From contig NZ_PYMI01000002.1 in the NCBI RefSeq assembly GCF_003025595.1, forward strand, positions 868,001-932,000: DNA of 64,000 nt. Direction: 5' to 3'. Source of the DNA: Photobacterium ganghwense. Lineage in GTDB: Bacteria > Pseudomonadota > Gammaproteobacteria > Enterobacterales > Vibrionaceae. Numbering within the stretch: the first letter of the stretch is position 1; every line of letters begins with the position of its first letter. Shown piece after piece: positions 54,019-63,010 of this stretch. The notes beneath the pieces are model-generated. The model did no database searches, was not told the DNA's origin, and worked only from the letters and a program-made list of their open reading frames with translations. The position numbers were made by a program, and so were the translations under genes.

Positions 54019-55905
54019 ATGCAGTTATCATTAAAAGCAAAGCTTTTGCTGTCGAGCTTTGCCGCCATTTCTATTACGGCTGTCGCCCTTGGAAGCTTTT
54101 CGTACCTGTCGGCAAAAGATCAGGTCTGGCAGTCGATCAAAAGTGAAAGTAAACATACGGCTATAGCGGTGACCAAGGGGATTGATGATTGGCTTTATGG
54201 GAAGCAAGCTGCAGTTTCAGCTGTGGTTAAAGTTCTGGAACGACAGGACAATCCGGATGTTGTTGCCCACTTGAAGCAGTCGCTGGACTCCGGTGAATTC
54301 GGGCTAAGCTACTACGGCAGTCGTGAGGGGCAAATGTTCCGTCATGATCCGAGCCTGAACACGGCGGGTTATGACCCTCGTACGCGCGGTTGGTATAAGC
54401 AGGCGCAGTCTGCGGGCAAAGCCATCATCACTGCACCTTATATCAGCCACACAATGCAGACACTGGTCGTGACGCTGGCTGAGCCAGTCAATAAGCTTGG
54501 TCAGATGCAAGGGGTTGTCGGGGCAAACCTGGCATTGGGTAAGCTGACACAGGATGTCCTGAATATTCCGGTACCGGGCGACGGTTATGCCATGCTGTTA
54601 GATCTGAATAATCAGATTGTAGTGGCACACCCGAACGGTCAGTTGCAGCTAAAGCCGTTGTCTGAGCTGGGTTTGTCTGCAGGCATACTTCAAAATGCGA
54701 TGCGAGAAGGTGGTTTCTTCTTCAGTAACTTTGATGGCCGAGAGCGAGCCGTTGCGGTGAACACGGTTGAGGCCTCTGGCTGGGCTCTGGTTTTGGTCAT
54801 GGATAAAGCAGTACTGGAAGCGCCGCTGCAGCAAATGCTGATTGATGAAATTATCATTGGTTTGATTGTGATGCTGGGTGTAGGTGGTGTTGTCAGCTGG
54901 ATGCTGACCCGTCAGTTACGCGAGCTGAACAATGTGTCGATGGCACTGGCAGATATTGCCAACGGTGAAGGGGATCTGACGGTACGCATTGATGTCAACA
55001 GCGAGGATGAAGTGGGCAAGCTGGCATCAAACTTTAATCAGTTTGTGGCACGTCAGCATGTGATGGCTTGTCAGCTGCGCGATATTACCAGTGAGCTGAA
55101 CCGAAATGCGGCAGAAGCGGCCGCAGCGGCGACACAACGCAGCGAAAATATCCGTCAGCAGCAGGATGAAATCACCATGGTGGCGACGGCAGTGACGGAA
55201 ATGGCCAGTGCAACGCAGGAAATTGCCGGCAATGCTGAGCACACCGCAAAGACGGCTGAACAGGCAGTGACCCTGGCGGGGGAAGGCCATCAGCAGGTCA
55301 GCCAAAGTCAGTCCTCTATTGGTAATCTGGCTAGCGAAGTAAACAGCGCCGTTGGCATTATTGAAGTGCTGAATGAGCATGCCCAGAAGATCAGCACGAT
55401 TCTGTCGACTATCCGTGCTATTGCTGAGCAAACAAATCTACTGGCTTTGAATGCGGCCATTGAAGCTGCTCGTGCCGGTGAGCAAGGTCGTGGTTTTGCG
55501 GTTGTGGCTGACGAAGTGCGCGTATTGTCCCAGCGTACTCATACCTCAACGGAAGAAATCCAGTCGATGATTGAGACCTTGCAGTCAACCACTCGTCAGG
55601 CGGTTACTGTTATGAGTGACAGCCATCAGTTGGCAGAAACCAGCGTACAGGATGTGGATGCCGCAGGTGTCAGCATCAGCAGCATCACGCGTGAAATAAA
55701 CCTGATAAGTGATATGGCGACACAAATTGCGTCTGCTGCCGAAGAGCAGTCAAGTGTGACGGCTGAAATCAGCCGAAATACAGAAGGCGTGCAGGAAGTG
55801 GCTAACCAAATGGCTCAGGAAGCGCTGGAAGCCGCGAAACAGGCTGAGAACCTGAAAGCCCTGGCAGACCAGCTTGAGCTTGAGGTAAGACGCTACAAAC
55901 TGTAG
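54019..55905 (+). CDS. Methyl-accepting chemotaxis protein, dCache type
   Basis: A 628-residue chemoreceptor: helix 1 about 9-30, a periplasmic dCache sensor about 35-270 ([20 protein letters not shown], then [19 protein letters not shown]), helix 2 about 278-300 ([20 protein letters not shown]), HAMP, and the signalling domain with hairpin tip [20 protein letters not shown]. No C-terminal NWETF tether for CheR/CheB is seen. The ligand is unknown. AAGGGATGCG precedes ATG 54019; a 19-codon extension upstream is not used. A TATAAT at 53953-53958 may be the -10. Confidence 0.93.
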   Translation: MQLSLKAKLLLSSFAAISITAVALGSFSYLSAKDQVWQSIKSESKHTAIAVTKGIDDWLYGKQAAVSAVVKVLERQDNPDVVAHLKQSLDSGEFGLSYYGSREGQMFRHDPSLNTAGYDPRTRGWYKQAQSAGKAIITAPYISHTMQTLVVTLAEPVNKLGQMQGVVGANLALGKLTQDVLNIPVPGDGYAMLLDLNNQIVVAHPNGQLQLKPLSELGLSAGILQNAMREGGFFFSNFDGRERAVAVNTVEASGWALVLVMDKAVLEAPLQQMLIDEIIIGLIVMLGVGGVVSWMLTRQLRELNNVSMALADIANGEGDLTVRIDVNSEDEVGKLASNFNQFVARQHVMACQLRDITSELNRNAAEAAAAATQRSENIRQQQDEITMVATAVTEMASATQEIAGNAEHTAKTAEQAVTLAGEGHQQVSQSQSSIGNLASEVNSAVGIIEVLNEHAQKISTILSTIRAIAEQTNLLALNAAIEAARAGEQGRGFAVVADEVRVLSQRTHTSTEEIQSMIETLQSTTRQAVTVMSDSHQLAETSVQDVDAAGVSISSITREINLISDMATQIASAAEEQSSVTAEISRNTEGVQEVANQMAQEALEAAKQAENLKALADQLELEVRRYKL

Positions 55906-55946
55906 TTCGAGTCAAGCTGTAATTCGAGTATCTGTTTAATACATCA

Positions 55947-55988
55947 GAAAACGCCCTGTATGGAGTCATTCATGCAGGGCGTTTTTAT
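55947..55988 (+). terminator. Intrinsic terminator after the chemoreceptor
   Basis: AAAACGCCCTG (55948-55958) pairs with CAGGGCGTTTTT (55975-55986), with an A-T-rich loop, followed by Ts. Confidence 0.8.
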
Positions 55989-56088
55989 TTTTGGCGCGTT
56001 TATTTTTCAGTTTGATCGGTGTTTATTACCTTGAACCCCGCGTATCTCCTGCGCTATAGATGAGAGACTATTAATACAGGGTTTTAGG

Positions 56089-56143
56089 TGTGGTTAAAAA
56101 ACGGTGGTTAAAAAACTATGGTTAAAAAATTGTGGTTTAAAAA
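56089..56143. repeat. Four imperfect tandem copies of TGGTTAAAAAA
   Basis: TGGTTAAAAAAC (about 56090), TGGTTAAAAAAC (about 56104), TGGTTAAAAAAT (about 56119) and TGGTTTAAAAAT (about 56133), period 14-15 bases, directly before the 3' end of the ligase gene on the other strand. Confidence 0.7.
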
Positions 56144-56168
56144 TCTGCGCATTAACGACCAGGCTGAG

Positions 56169-57176
56169 TTAAATGTCCGGACTTTCACGAAGACGAATAA
56201 AACGGGCAAAGCGTGGGATGCCTCGGTCGGTATAGCCGTTAAATCTGAATTGAACAGTACTGCCTATGGGCGGTGGGTTAGCACGTTCAAGGTCAGAGAA
56301 TCCACTTCCAATTTTGAATCGGATATTGTCTGAGGTTTGTACCCAGATTGCTCCCATCTTTCCCGCGTATTTTCCTTTACCCGGCTCGTATCCCACAATA
56401 ATGGCTTCGCTGTCTTGGTGCGTCTTTAGCTTGATAAGTCCGTTACTGATACCATTCTGATAGGCGTTGTTTTTGTGATGAAGCATGACCCCTTCACCGC
56501 CGTTGGTATCAATACGCTTTAACAGCGTTTCAAGTTGCACATAGCGTTCAAGCCTGCGTTGCTCAATGACACGAATAAAGGGTTCATCAATGTGCTGCGA
56601 TAAACTAGAAAGCGCCGCTAAACGGGTTTTGAAGGGGCCTGCGACAGAAGGTGCATCAAACAGCATAAAGTTGACAGCCTGCCATTGCTGAGCATTAGGA
56701 ACTTTATCCCTGATAATGGTTGCCAGTGTCTGAAATTGGCCACGACCAATCCATAATTCACCTTCAATGATGGTCTGTCGGGGTAACGAACGGGTGAACC
56801 AGTCAGGGGCATAAATAGGGTTTCCCTGCCGCGTTTTCAGCTGAACGCCATCCCAAATCGCACGAATGCCATCCAGCTTTTCACTTACAAAATAATCATT
56901 GAGTGACAAGGATCCCTCGGTAACGGTGCCAGAGCTATCACTAGCGATAGGATGAGGTACTGCATTTTGGGCAGTGATAATTGCATGCAGTGTTTCAAGG
57001 CTGACAGGGCTTGATCGCATGACAGTAAGTGGGGATTGTAAAGGCTCTGGAGCAACTGAATCTGGATTGAGTTGCAAAGATTGGGATGAAACACAAACCC
57101 CGAAAGGGCTGATACTTAGGCCGATCAGTGCGGCCAGCATGGAAAGGCGAGAAGGCTGAATCACGGGTTGGCTCAT
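56169..57176 (-). CDS. Periplasmic ATP-dependent DNA ligase (Lig E type)
   Basis: A 335-residue minimal ligase that lacks the N-terminal DNA-binding domain. The N-terminal hydrophobic region (LSMLAALIGLSISPFGVCVS) looks like a signal peptide, which is characteristic of these Vibrio/Haemophilus-type ligases. The nucleotidyl-transferase motif I, with its adenylated Lys, is FVSEKLDGIRAIW; motif III is IIEGELWIGRG, motif IV GGEGVMLHH, and motif V LIKLKTHQDSEAIIVG. The OB-fold domain is at about 250-335. AGGT before ATG 57176 fixes the start. Its role in the periplasm, perhaps in DNA uptake or extracellular DNA, is not settled. Confidence 0.88.
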   Translation of the reverse strand: MSQPVIQPSRLSMLAALIGLSISPFGVCVSSQSLQLNPDSVAPEPLQSPLTVMRSSPVSLETLHAIITAQNAVPHPIASDSSGTVTEGSLSLNDYFVSEKLDGIRAIWDGVQLKTRQGNPIYAPDWFTRSLPRQTIIEGELWIGRGQFQTLATIIRDKVPNAQQWQAVNFMLFDAPSVAGPFKTRLAALSSLSQHIDEPFIRVIEQRRLERYVQLETLLKRIDTNGGEGVMLHHKNNAYQNGISNGLIKLKTHQDSEAIIVGYEPGKGKYAGKMGAIWVQTSDNIRFKIGSGFSDLERANPPPIGSTVQFRFNGYTDRGIPRFARFIRLRESPDI

Positions 57177-57444
57177 AATGTTACCTGCGTTCATGGAAAC
57201 GGGATCTTTACCCTAATACCTGTGGTATGTGATGAAGACAGGTTCTGGCCGCCTGATACACGTAATTTCGGGAGACCTATCACCAGTTATGCAATGGATG
57301 GAGCATTTACACTGAAATTGCGGGTAGACTGACGGCTCAAAAGCGGTGAGAAAGTTGCCTGTGCAGAGCCGCTTAAGTTAATAAACTGATTACTTAAATC
57401 AATTTACAGGCGACTGAAGTCCGGCAACAGGGAGAGTTGAGTCA

Positions 57445-58260
57445 ATGGCTGAAGAATTGGCACAAATGGGGGCATCAAGTGTTAAGAAAATTCATTGGCA
57501 GGGGAATTGGGCGATTCAAAAGACAGACGCCTCACTGCTGGAAATGATCTTTTACCGCGATGTTGCACCTGAGTTGCAGCCTCTCGGCGTGCAAACACCG
57601 AACTTACTGGCATGTGATGTCAGTACCCGCCGGTTAGTAATTGAATATCTACCCACTAAAGTGCAATTAACGGAAGCATCACTCATACAGGCATTGGCTC
57701 ACCTTGCAGCGTTACATGAGGTGAAAGGGATTATGAGTCGTCCACCCATGTATACCTGCACCTGGACGTTATCCGCCACTGAACAGGCACTTGATGCTCT
57801 CAGACTTGATCATCCCTCGGCACGGATTATGGCGGAATTACAAAGTCAGTCGGATTATTTGTTTGAACCGCTGCACTTTTTGTCCGGTGACAGCAATGAA
57901 GGAAATTGGGGCAGAAACATGGCAGGGCAACTCTGCCAGTTCGACTGGGAGCGATTTACTGTGGGGCATCCAGCCATAGATTTGGCACCAATGATTCCCG
58001 GCATGGGAAGCCGTGATAACTACGAAGCAATGGCAGACATGTACTTAGCCCATCGTCATTGTTCCTCGGGCACCGTCCCATCACGGTCTGAACTGATTCG
58101 TCATATTGCACTGGCAAAATCCTGGCTCATTGTTGAAGTCGTCAACATCCTAAAGCAAAGGAAGCATCCTGCTATCGGAAAATATCTCGACTGGTATCGC
58201 CAGGTCTTACCCGATTGGCTACAGCACTCCCATAAACTCTGCAACCTGAGTGTTCTGTGA
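57445..58260 (+). CDS. Aminoglycoside-phosphotransferase-fold kinase
   Basis: A 271-residue APH-like kinase. The catalytic loop is FLSGDSNEGNWGRN (Brenner-type G-D-x-x-x-x-N-W, with Ser in place of the usual His before Gly-Asp). The Mg2+-binding D-W motif follows as CQFDWERFTVGHPAIDLA. The N-terminal lobe lacks a clear Gly-rich loop, as is normal. It phosphorylates a small molecule (choline, homoserine, an antibiotic or sugar type); which one is not deducible. GGGAGAG lies before the ATG. Monocistronic between the ligase gene and a repeat tract. Confidence 0.8.
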   Translation: MAEELAQMGASSVKKIHWQGNWAIQKTDASLLEMIFYRDVAPELQPLGVQTPNLLACDVSTRRLVIEYLPTKVQLTEASLIQALAHLAALHEVKGIMSRPPMYTCTWTLSATEQALDALRLDHPSARIMAELQSQSDYLFEPLHFLSGDSNEGNWGRNMAGQLCQFDWERFTVGHPAIDLAPMIPGMGSRDNYEAMADMYLAHRHCSSGTVPSRSELIRHIALAKSWLIVEVVNILKQRKHPAIGKYLDWYRQVLPDWLQHSHKLCNLSVL

Positions 58261-58302
58261 AAGTGGAGCGTGTGTTGTGATCCAGGGACGTACGAAATAT
58301 GA

Positions 58303-58344
58303 AGATGCCAGATGCCAGATGCCAGATGCCAGATGCCAGGTGCT
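58303..58344. repeat. 7-bp tandem repeat AGATGCC, five perfect copies plus one degenerate
   Basis: AGATGCC begins at 58303, 58310, 58317, 58324 and 58331; a degenerate sixth, AGGTGCT, begins at 58338. It lies 40-80 bases after the kinase gene in non-coding sequence. Confidence 0.9.
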
Positions 58345-58452
58345 AGACGACAGGTGGAATGAGCTATTTGCAGGTGCTTTGCGAATGCCAAATGCCTGAT
58401 AATGACCCAGGAATGACATTGAGTGCATATTTTATAAGAAAAGCAGCAACAT

Positions 58453-58509
58453 AAAGATGGCAGACGTCATTGGCACCCAGCCTTGAGTGAGATAAAATCC
58501 GCCATCTTT
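58453..58509. repeat. Nine-base inverted repeat AAAGATGGC/GCCATCTTT
   Basis: AAAGATGGC (58453-58461) and GCCATCTTT (58501-58509) with a 39-base loop, 40 bases before the PTS IIC-like gene. It may be a weak terminator or attenuator; there is no proper T-run. Confidence 0.45.
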
Positions 58510-58549
58510 CTGTTCAATCACCACATTTTTCATACAACATTATAAAAAT

Positions 58550-59614
58550 ATGCAACAACAGCAGCTATTCTCATCCCGTTTAAGTGCTTTTCTGGCACGA
58601 AAAAACATCTCACTATCAGCGCATACTTATTTGATTCATGCCATGAGCTTTATGGCGTTGGGTTTGTTTTCGTCTCTGCTGATTGGCTCGATTCTTAATA
58701 CTATTGGCATTAAGTTCGGTATTCCGTTGTTTACGGACACCCTATGGCCGCTGGCAAAACAAATGACAGGGCCGGCCATTGCCGTTGCTGTGGCTTATGC
58801 CCTGAAAGCACCGCCGTTGGTTCTGTTCTCTGTCACGACAGTTGGAGCCGCAGGTGCTGCAGTTGGCGGGCCGGTCGGTGCGTTTGTTGCCGCTTTGGTT
58901 GCGACGGAAACCGGTAAGCTGGTGGCAGGTGAAACCAAAGTGGATATCCTGGTCACACCGGCCGTGACAGTGATTTGTGGTGTGGCCGTTGGTGCCTGGA
59001 TAGGCCCTTACATCGGTGCGCTCATGACTTCGTTAGGCGATTTGGTTATGTCAGCCACTCAGTTGCAGCCGCTATTGATGGGCATGGTGGTTGCGGTATT
59101 GATGGGGATGGCATTAACACTGCCAATCAGCAGTGCGGCGATTGCGATTATGTTAAGCCTTAACGGACTGGCTGCAGGGGCGGCAACCGTTGGTTGCTGT
59201 GCGCAGATGATTGGTTTTGCGGTGATGAGTTTTCGCGAAAACCGTTGGTCGGGTTTGGTCGCCCAGGGACTGGGGACTTCGATGCTGCAAATGCCCAATA
59301 TCATCCGTAACCCTAAAATCTGGTATCCGACTATTCTGACCTCCGCTATCCTTGGGCCCATTTCGACCCTGGTGTTCTCAATGGAAAACACACCGCTCGG
59401 GGCGGGGATGGGGACATCCGGTTTGGTCGGACAGATTCAGTCATATATTGCTCTTGAGGCCGCTGGCTGGCAAAGCAGTGATATTTACCTGAGCATTATC
59501 TTACTGCATTTGGTGTTACCTGCCGTGCTGACGTTGTGTTTCTCAGAACTGATGCGCAAGAAAGGGTGGATTAAACCGGGGGATCTAGCGCTGGATGTTT
59601 CGGGCACTAAGTAA
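58550..59614 (+). CDS. PTS IIC-like membrane permease (PfoR type)
   Basis: A 354-residue inner-membrane protein with about nine hydrophobic segments. It begins SSRLSAFLARKNISLSAHTY, and the Gly/Ala-rich membrane stretch TTVGAAGAAVGGPVGAFVAALVATETGK and LPISSAAIAIMLSLNGLAAG match the PTS_EIIC_2 group that includes PfoR. This group lacks recognisable IIA/IIB partners and its transport role is uncertain. No IIA or IIB gene is adjacent here. No good ribosome site is seen before ATG 58550, so the true start may be internal. Confidence 0.75.
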   Translation: MQQQQLFSSRLSAFLARKNISLSAHTYLIHAMSFMALGLFSSLLIGSILNTIGIKFGIPLFTDTLWPLAKQMTGPAIAVAVAYALKAPPLVLFSVTTVGAAGAAVGGPVGAFVAALVATETGKLVAGETKVDILVTPAVTVICGVAVGAWIGPYIGALMTSLGDLVMSATQLQPLLMGMVVAVLMGMALTLPISSAAIAIMLSLNGLAAGAATVGCCAQMIGFAVMSFRENRWSGLVAQGLGTSMLQMPNIIRNPKIWYPTILTSAILGPISTLVFSMENTPLGAGMGTSGLVGQIQSYIALEAAGWQSSDIYLSIILLHLVLPAVLTLCFSELMRKKGWIKPGDLALDVSGTK

Positions 59615-59732
59615 GCAATTGAACTATTCCCCTGTTTTTTCAGGATGTTTGATATTACTTTGACATTCGTGCTCACCTATACTGGTAACATAGAAAAAAT
59701 TATTGTCTGGTGGTCTTGGTTACCGACAGAGC

Positions 59733-60416
59733 ATGGATAAAAGTATGACATCTTGGAAAGTATCTTTAGTGGCTGGTTTAGTGTTAGGCGGAATCTTAGC
59801 CACTGCCGCTTTACAGCGTGAACCGGGTCCGAGTCAGGAAGCTTATGATGAACTGTTGCAAAAAAATGCCCAGTTGGTAAGTGAACAAGAGTCGATGACG
59901 GCGCGATTTGAGCAGTTTGAAACGGATAAAGCACTCGAGCTTGAAGCGATTAATACCTTGCTGCGACAAAAAGAAGAAGCGCTTGATGCGCAGAAAAGCA
60001 AATATGAGCAGGAAATCGCCCAGCTGAAGCAGCAACAGCAAACCATCAAAAAAACGGTGGTGGTAACCAAGAAGAAACTGGAAAATCAGGTTGTTGAACT
60101 GGCATCAACGGCTGAAAAACAGAAAAAGGTTTTGGATAACTCTAAAGCGCTTTATCAGCAACAGCTTTTATTGCAAAAGCAGGTTGCTCAGGCGGAAGTG
60201 GATGTCAGTACGGCAAAGCGTAAAGCGAAAGAGTTCAAGAAGGCTTGTGATGAATTTAAGTCCGGCACCAGTTGGAACTGGGTATCTCAGGCCGATTGTG
60301 ACAAATATGAAGCCCGTCTAAAAGCTGTCGATGATGCGCAGGCGCAGCAAACTGCGTTAGAGCAGGAATTGGCAGAGCTTAATCAGAAGATTGATATTGA
60401 GATCCCAAAACCTTAA
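59733..60416 (+). CDS. Membrane-anchored coiled-coil protein
   Basis: A 227-residue protein: a short N-terminus, one hydrophobic segment (about 8-24, VSLVAGLVLGGILATAAL), then a long coiled coil (about 35-205) rich in Gln, Glu, Lys and Ala. Two cysteines (KKACDE and ADCDKY) are near the end. It is likely anchored in the inner membrane with the coil outside or inside; this cannot be told. ATG 59733 and 59745 are both possible; the ribosome site is weak. Homologues are sometimes called chromosome-partitioning-like, which the sequence does not support. Confidence 0.7.
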   Translation: MDKSMTSWKVSLVAGLVLGGILATAALQREPGPSQEAYDELLQKNAQLVSEQESMTARFEQFETDKALELEAINTLLRQKEEALDAQKSKYEQEIAQLKQQQQTIKKTVVVTKKKLENQVVELASTAEKQKKVLDNSKALYQQQLLLQKQVAQAEVDVSTAKRKAKEFKKACDEFKSGTSWNWVSQADCDKYEARLKAVDDAQAQQTALEQELAELNQKIDIEIPKP

Positions 60417-60473
60417 TTGCCTTTAACCTCTGCTCACAACGAGCAGGCTGCGAGCCAGTTAACGAAGAACGCC

Positions 60474-60507
60474 AAAAAGACGAGGAAATCCCTCGTCTTT
60501 TTTTGTT
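60474..60507 (+). terminator. Intrinsic terminator after the coiled-coil gene
   Basis: AAAAGACGAGG (60475-60485) pairs with CCTCGTCTTTT (60490-60500), then more Ts. Confidence 0.85.
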
Positions 60508-60717
60508 AAACCTAAGGTGGCAGCAGAATAGTTTTTACGAGTAACAAGTGACATGTATGTCGATCTGGTCCTGAAGTCTATTTGTACCAGAGCCAGAAGC
60601 ACTGATGAAAGGCAGCACGGAAATGGAATCCTGAACCCCAATTCAAAAGCCAATACCGAAACCAGAAACCAGAAATGAAAAAATTACTCATCGGTTTTAA
60701 ACAAAGGAACCCGAAAA

Positions 60718-61038
60718 ATGCCGAACGTATTTCATGCCATTCCCGGCGCATTACCCGAAGAATTGATGGAGGATTTGGTTTCGACGTCCCAAGTTAGGAT
60801 TGAGCGGATTGTTTCGCGTGGCCATACGACACCGACAGATCAATGGTACGATCAGGATGAGCATGAATGGGTTATGGTGGTTAAAGGACAGGCCCGATTG
60901 CTGTTTCAAGAAGGGATGAAGGAAATCAGTCTGAATGAAGGGGATTACGTTAATATTCCCGCTCATGTCCGCCATCAGGTTTCATGGACCAAGCCAGATG
61001 AAGAGACCATCTGGCTTGCCATTTTTTACCATGATTAA
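60718..61038 (+). CDS. Small single-domain cupin protein
   Basis: A 106-residue cupin. The two cupin motifs read DQDEHEWVMVVKGQARLLFQ and EGDYVNIPAHVRHQVSWTKP; the latter keeps the P-x-x-x-x-H metal-ligand pattern, and the E-H-E in the first motif gives the His/Glu ligands. Function of such small cupins is variable (dioxygenase, isomerase, sensor). AAAGGA stands ten bases before the ATG. It sits between the coiled-coil gene and a convergent FAD oxidoreductase. Confidence 0.8.
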   Translation: MPNVFHAIPGALPEELMEDLVSTSQVRIERIVSRGHTTPTDQWYDQDEHEWVMVVKGQARLLFQEGMKEISLNEGDYVNIPAHVRHQVSWTKPDEETIWLAIFYHD

Positions 61039-61121
61039 TGCACACACTGAGAAGTGACACTGCGTGTTTTAACTGTTGTACTTAAGCCAACAGTTGAGAT
61101 CTTTCAGGAGCGAAGACAATC

Positions 61122-62615
61122 TCAAGCTAACGGATAAGACAATGTTTTTGCCAGTGCTTCCGGGTATTCGCGTTCTATAGCCAGCTCAATCGCCTTCGAT
61201 TCCACTTCATGATGAGAAAGTGACGATGTCACCGGGAAGGCGTTTTTCTGACTCTCTGAACCGGACTTCAGCGTGATTAAACCATCACGTTGTAACTTTT
61301 CCAAAATACTGTCAGCGGCGGATAGTGCAGAAGACGCTTTTACAATTTCTGTTCTAGCGTAACGGTGCCCGTCAAAAGAAATATCGGCAGCCCGCAGAGT
61401 GGCATCATCACCGGGAATTTGCTGAGCACCGAACAGTGGTTTACCGCCAATCGTCGCGGACTCGTACGCCGGAACAAAACGGGCGATATGACTGATAGCT
61501 CGCTGCGAGCGCAGGTGAATATCTTCAGTTTGCCACCCGGTAGTCAGCTTACGGATGAAGCGTTCAGCCAGCTTTGGTTGGGCACTGTCCGGTGTGCTGG
61601 CAACCAGCCCTTCACGGAACAAGGTGATGTCTTCTGTCATTCCATGTAACTGGAAAAATCCATCAGGATAAGGAGTGAGCTGCGCCATGCCATCCGGAGT
61701 GCCGCGTTCACCATGGAAAATGACCTCCGGCCAAACGCCTTCACATTCCAGCCAACGGGTAACATAGGCGGCTTTGAATTCCACCAATCGCTGACGTTTC
61801 AGTTTGGCCAAATCATCAATAACACCGGTCTGGAAACCGCAGGCATTGACCAGATAATCCACTTGCGTGCTGAGACGTTGAGACTGCTGCGAAGCAGAAT
61901 CGTACTGTTCAAACTCGATGCTCCAACGTAAATTGGCTTCCTGATTCACTTTTACCACGCGGCTACGCGTGTGTACCTGGCAGCTTGGTAACCGATCCAA
62001 AGCTAGGTTGGCTGTGGCGGCCAGACGGAACACACTCCATCCATATTCCTGTACCAGTACCATCGGGTATTTAAACTTATCCAGTTCCAGATGTTTGGCA
62101 ACAGGAATCATCCAGTCATCAAGCCGTGTTGGCGTAACAGGGTTAGGCTGGCAGCGTAGTAGCTCCATAGCCGCACGATCGTACAGCTTGAAGTAATGTT
62201 CGGGATTACCCAGGACACGATTTCCGACATCTTCATTAACCAACTGGCGGTAAGCAGCCTGAAGCTGAGTCAGACGTGGCTGCAGGGCGTCTGGCTGACC
62301 GGCATCATGTTGCGGTATAGCGACCACTGTCGGGCGAATATTGGTGGTGTGCGGAAATACTTTGAGTGTCTCGATGGACTGTTTTAGCAGGGTAAGACAC
62401 TGCTCGTCAGAAATCTCCCGATAGAGGTTCCCCCCTGCGTGCAAGTGGCAGATTGGCGGCCCATTGACCAGGCTGCTCCCTTCTTCAAACAGTTCTACCT
62501 CAATACCTAATTCGGCCAGACGTAGTGCGATGGTTGAACCTGCAATACCACCACCGATGATACCTACCGACAGCGGGCTGTGTTGAGGATCTGCAGCGAA
62601 GCCTTGATCTTTCAT
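61122..62615 (-). CDS. FAD-dependent oxidoreductase of unknown substrate
   Basis: A 497-residue flavoprotein with an N-terminal Rossmann site SVGIIGGGIAGSTIALRLAELGIEVELFEEG and an internal second FAD region (QVDYLVNACGFQTGVIDDLA). It belongs to the D-amino-acid-oxidase-like/NAD(P)-binding superfamily. The C-terminal 60 residues are helical (VESKAIELAIEREYPEALAK) and of unknown role. No membrane helix. ATG 62615 is chosen; a TTG at 62636 extends the frame by seven codons. No partner gene reveals the substrate. Confidence 0.75.
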   Translation of the reverse strand: MKDQGFAADPQHSPLSVGIIGGGIAGSTIALRLAELGIEVELFEEGSSLVNGPPICHLHAGGNLYREISDEQCLTLLKQSIETLKVFPHTTNIRPTVVAIPQHDAGQPDALQPRLTQLQAAYRQLVNEDVGNRVLGNPEHYFKLYDRAAMELLRCQPNPVTPTRLDDWMIPVAKHLELDKFKYPMVLVQEYGWSVFRLAATANLALDRLPSCQVHTRSRVVKVNQEANLRWSIEFEQYDSASQQSQRLSTQVDYLVNACGFQTGVIDDLAKLKRQRLVEFKAAYVTRWLECEGVWPEVIFHGERGTPDGMAQLTPYPDGFFQLHGMTEDITLFREGLVASTPDSAQPKLAERFIRKLTTGWQTEDIHLRSQRAISHIARFVPAYESATIGGKPLFGAQQIPGDDATLRAADISFDGHRYARTEIVKASSALSAADSILEKLQRDGLITLKSGSESQKNAFPVTSSLSHHEVESKAIELAIEREYPEALAKTLSYPLA

Positions 62616-62636
62616 AAATGAGTAAGCCGTTTTCAA

Positions 62637-63010
62637 AAATAATCTGTTGAAACTGGGTCGATTCTACTGTGCAGGGGAGTTATTGAAAACCGAAAAACTT
62701 TAGGGACATTCGAATTCTCGCTCATGACACTGTCAGAAATTAAAGACAATGAGTGTTATTGATTAAAAAAGTTCAATATTGTGTCAAATTTATCCTATGT
62801 TATTGATGAGGTTTACGTTCGCAGTTAGCATGTATTTGCTTTTGGGTGATAGGGTGCACATAGGATGGCTGTAAACTAAGCCGTAAACTCACCAAAAAAC
62901 AGCGACCTCTAAAACTGGTGATTTTTTTGGTAAGGAAATTTGTACAAACATCCAGAGTGTTCTACACATAACTTTAGGCAGTGGCATAAACAAAAAAAGG
63001 AACAAAACGT
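62637..63010. other. ompA upstream region with two exclusive hairpins
   Basis: 374 bases with no gene. TCACCA (62889-62894) can pair with TGGTGA (62916-62921), followed by a T-run as in a terminator. Alternatively ACCAAAAAA (62891-62899) can pair with TTTTTTGGT (62923-62931). The two cannot form together. They lie about 80-120 bases before the ompA start. Confidence 0.45.

Noticed and set aside
56118..56333. 71-codon frame opposite the ligase 3' end
   Set aside because: It starts within the TGGTTAAAAAA repeats and overlaps the ligase coding strand; no supporting motif.
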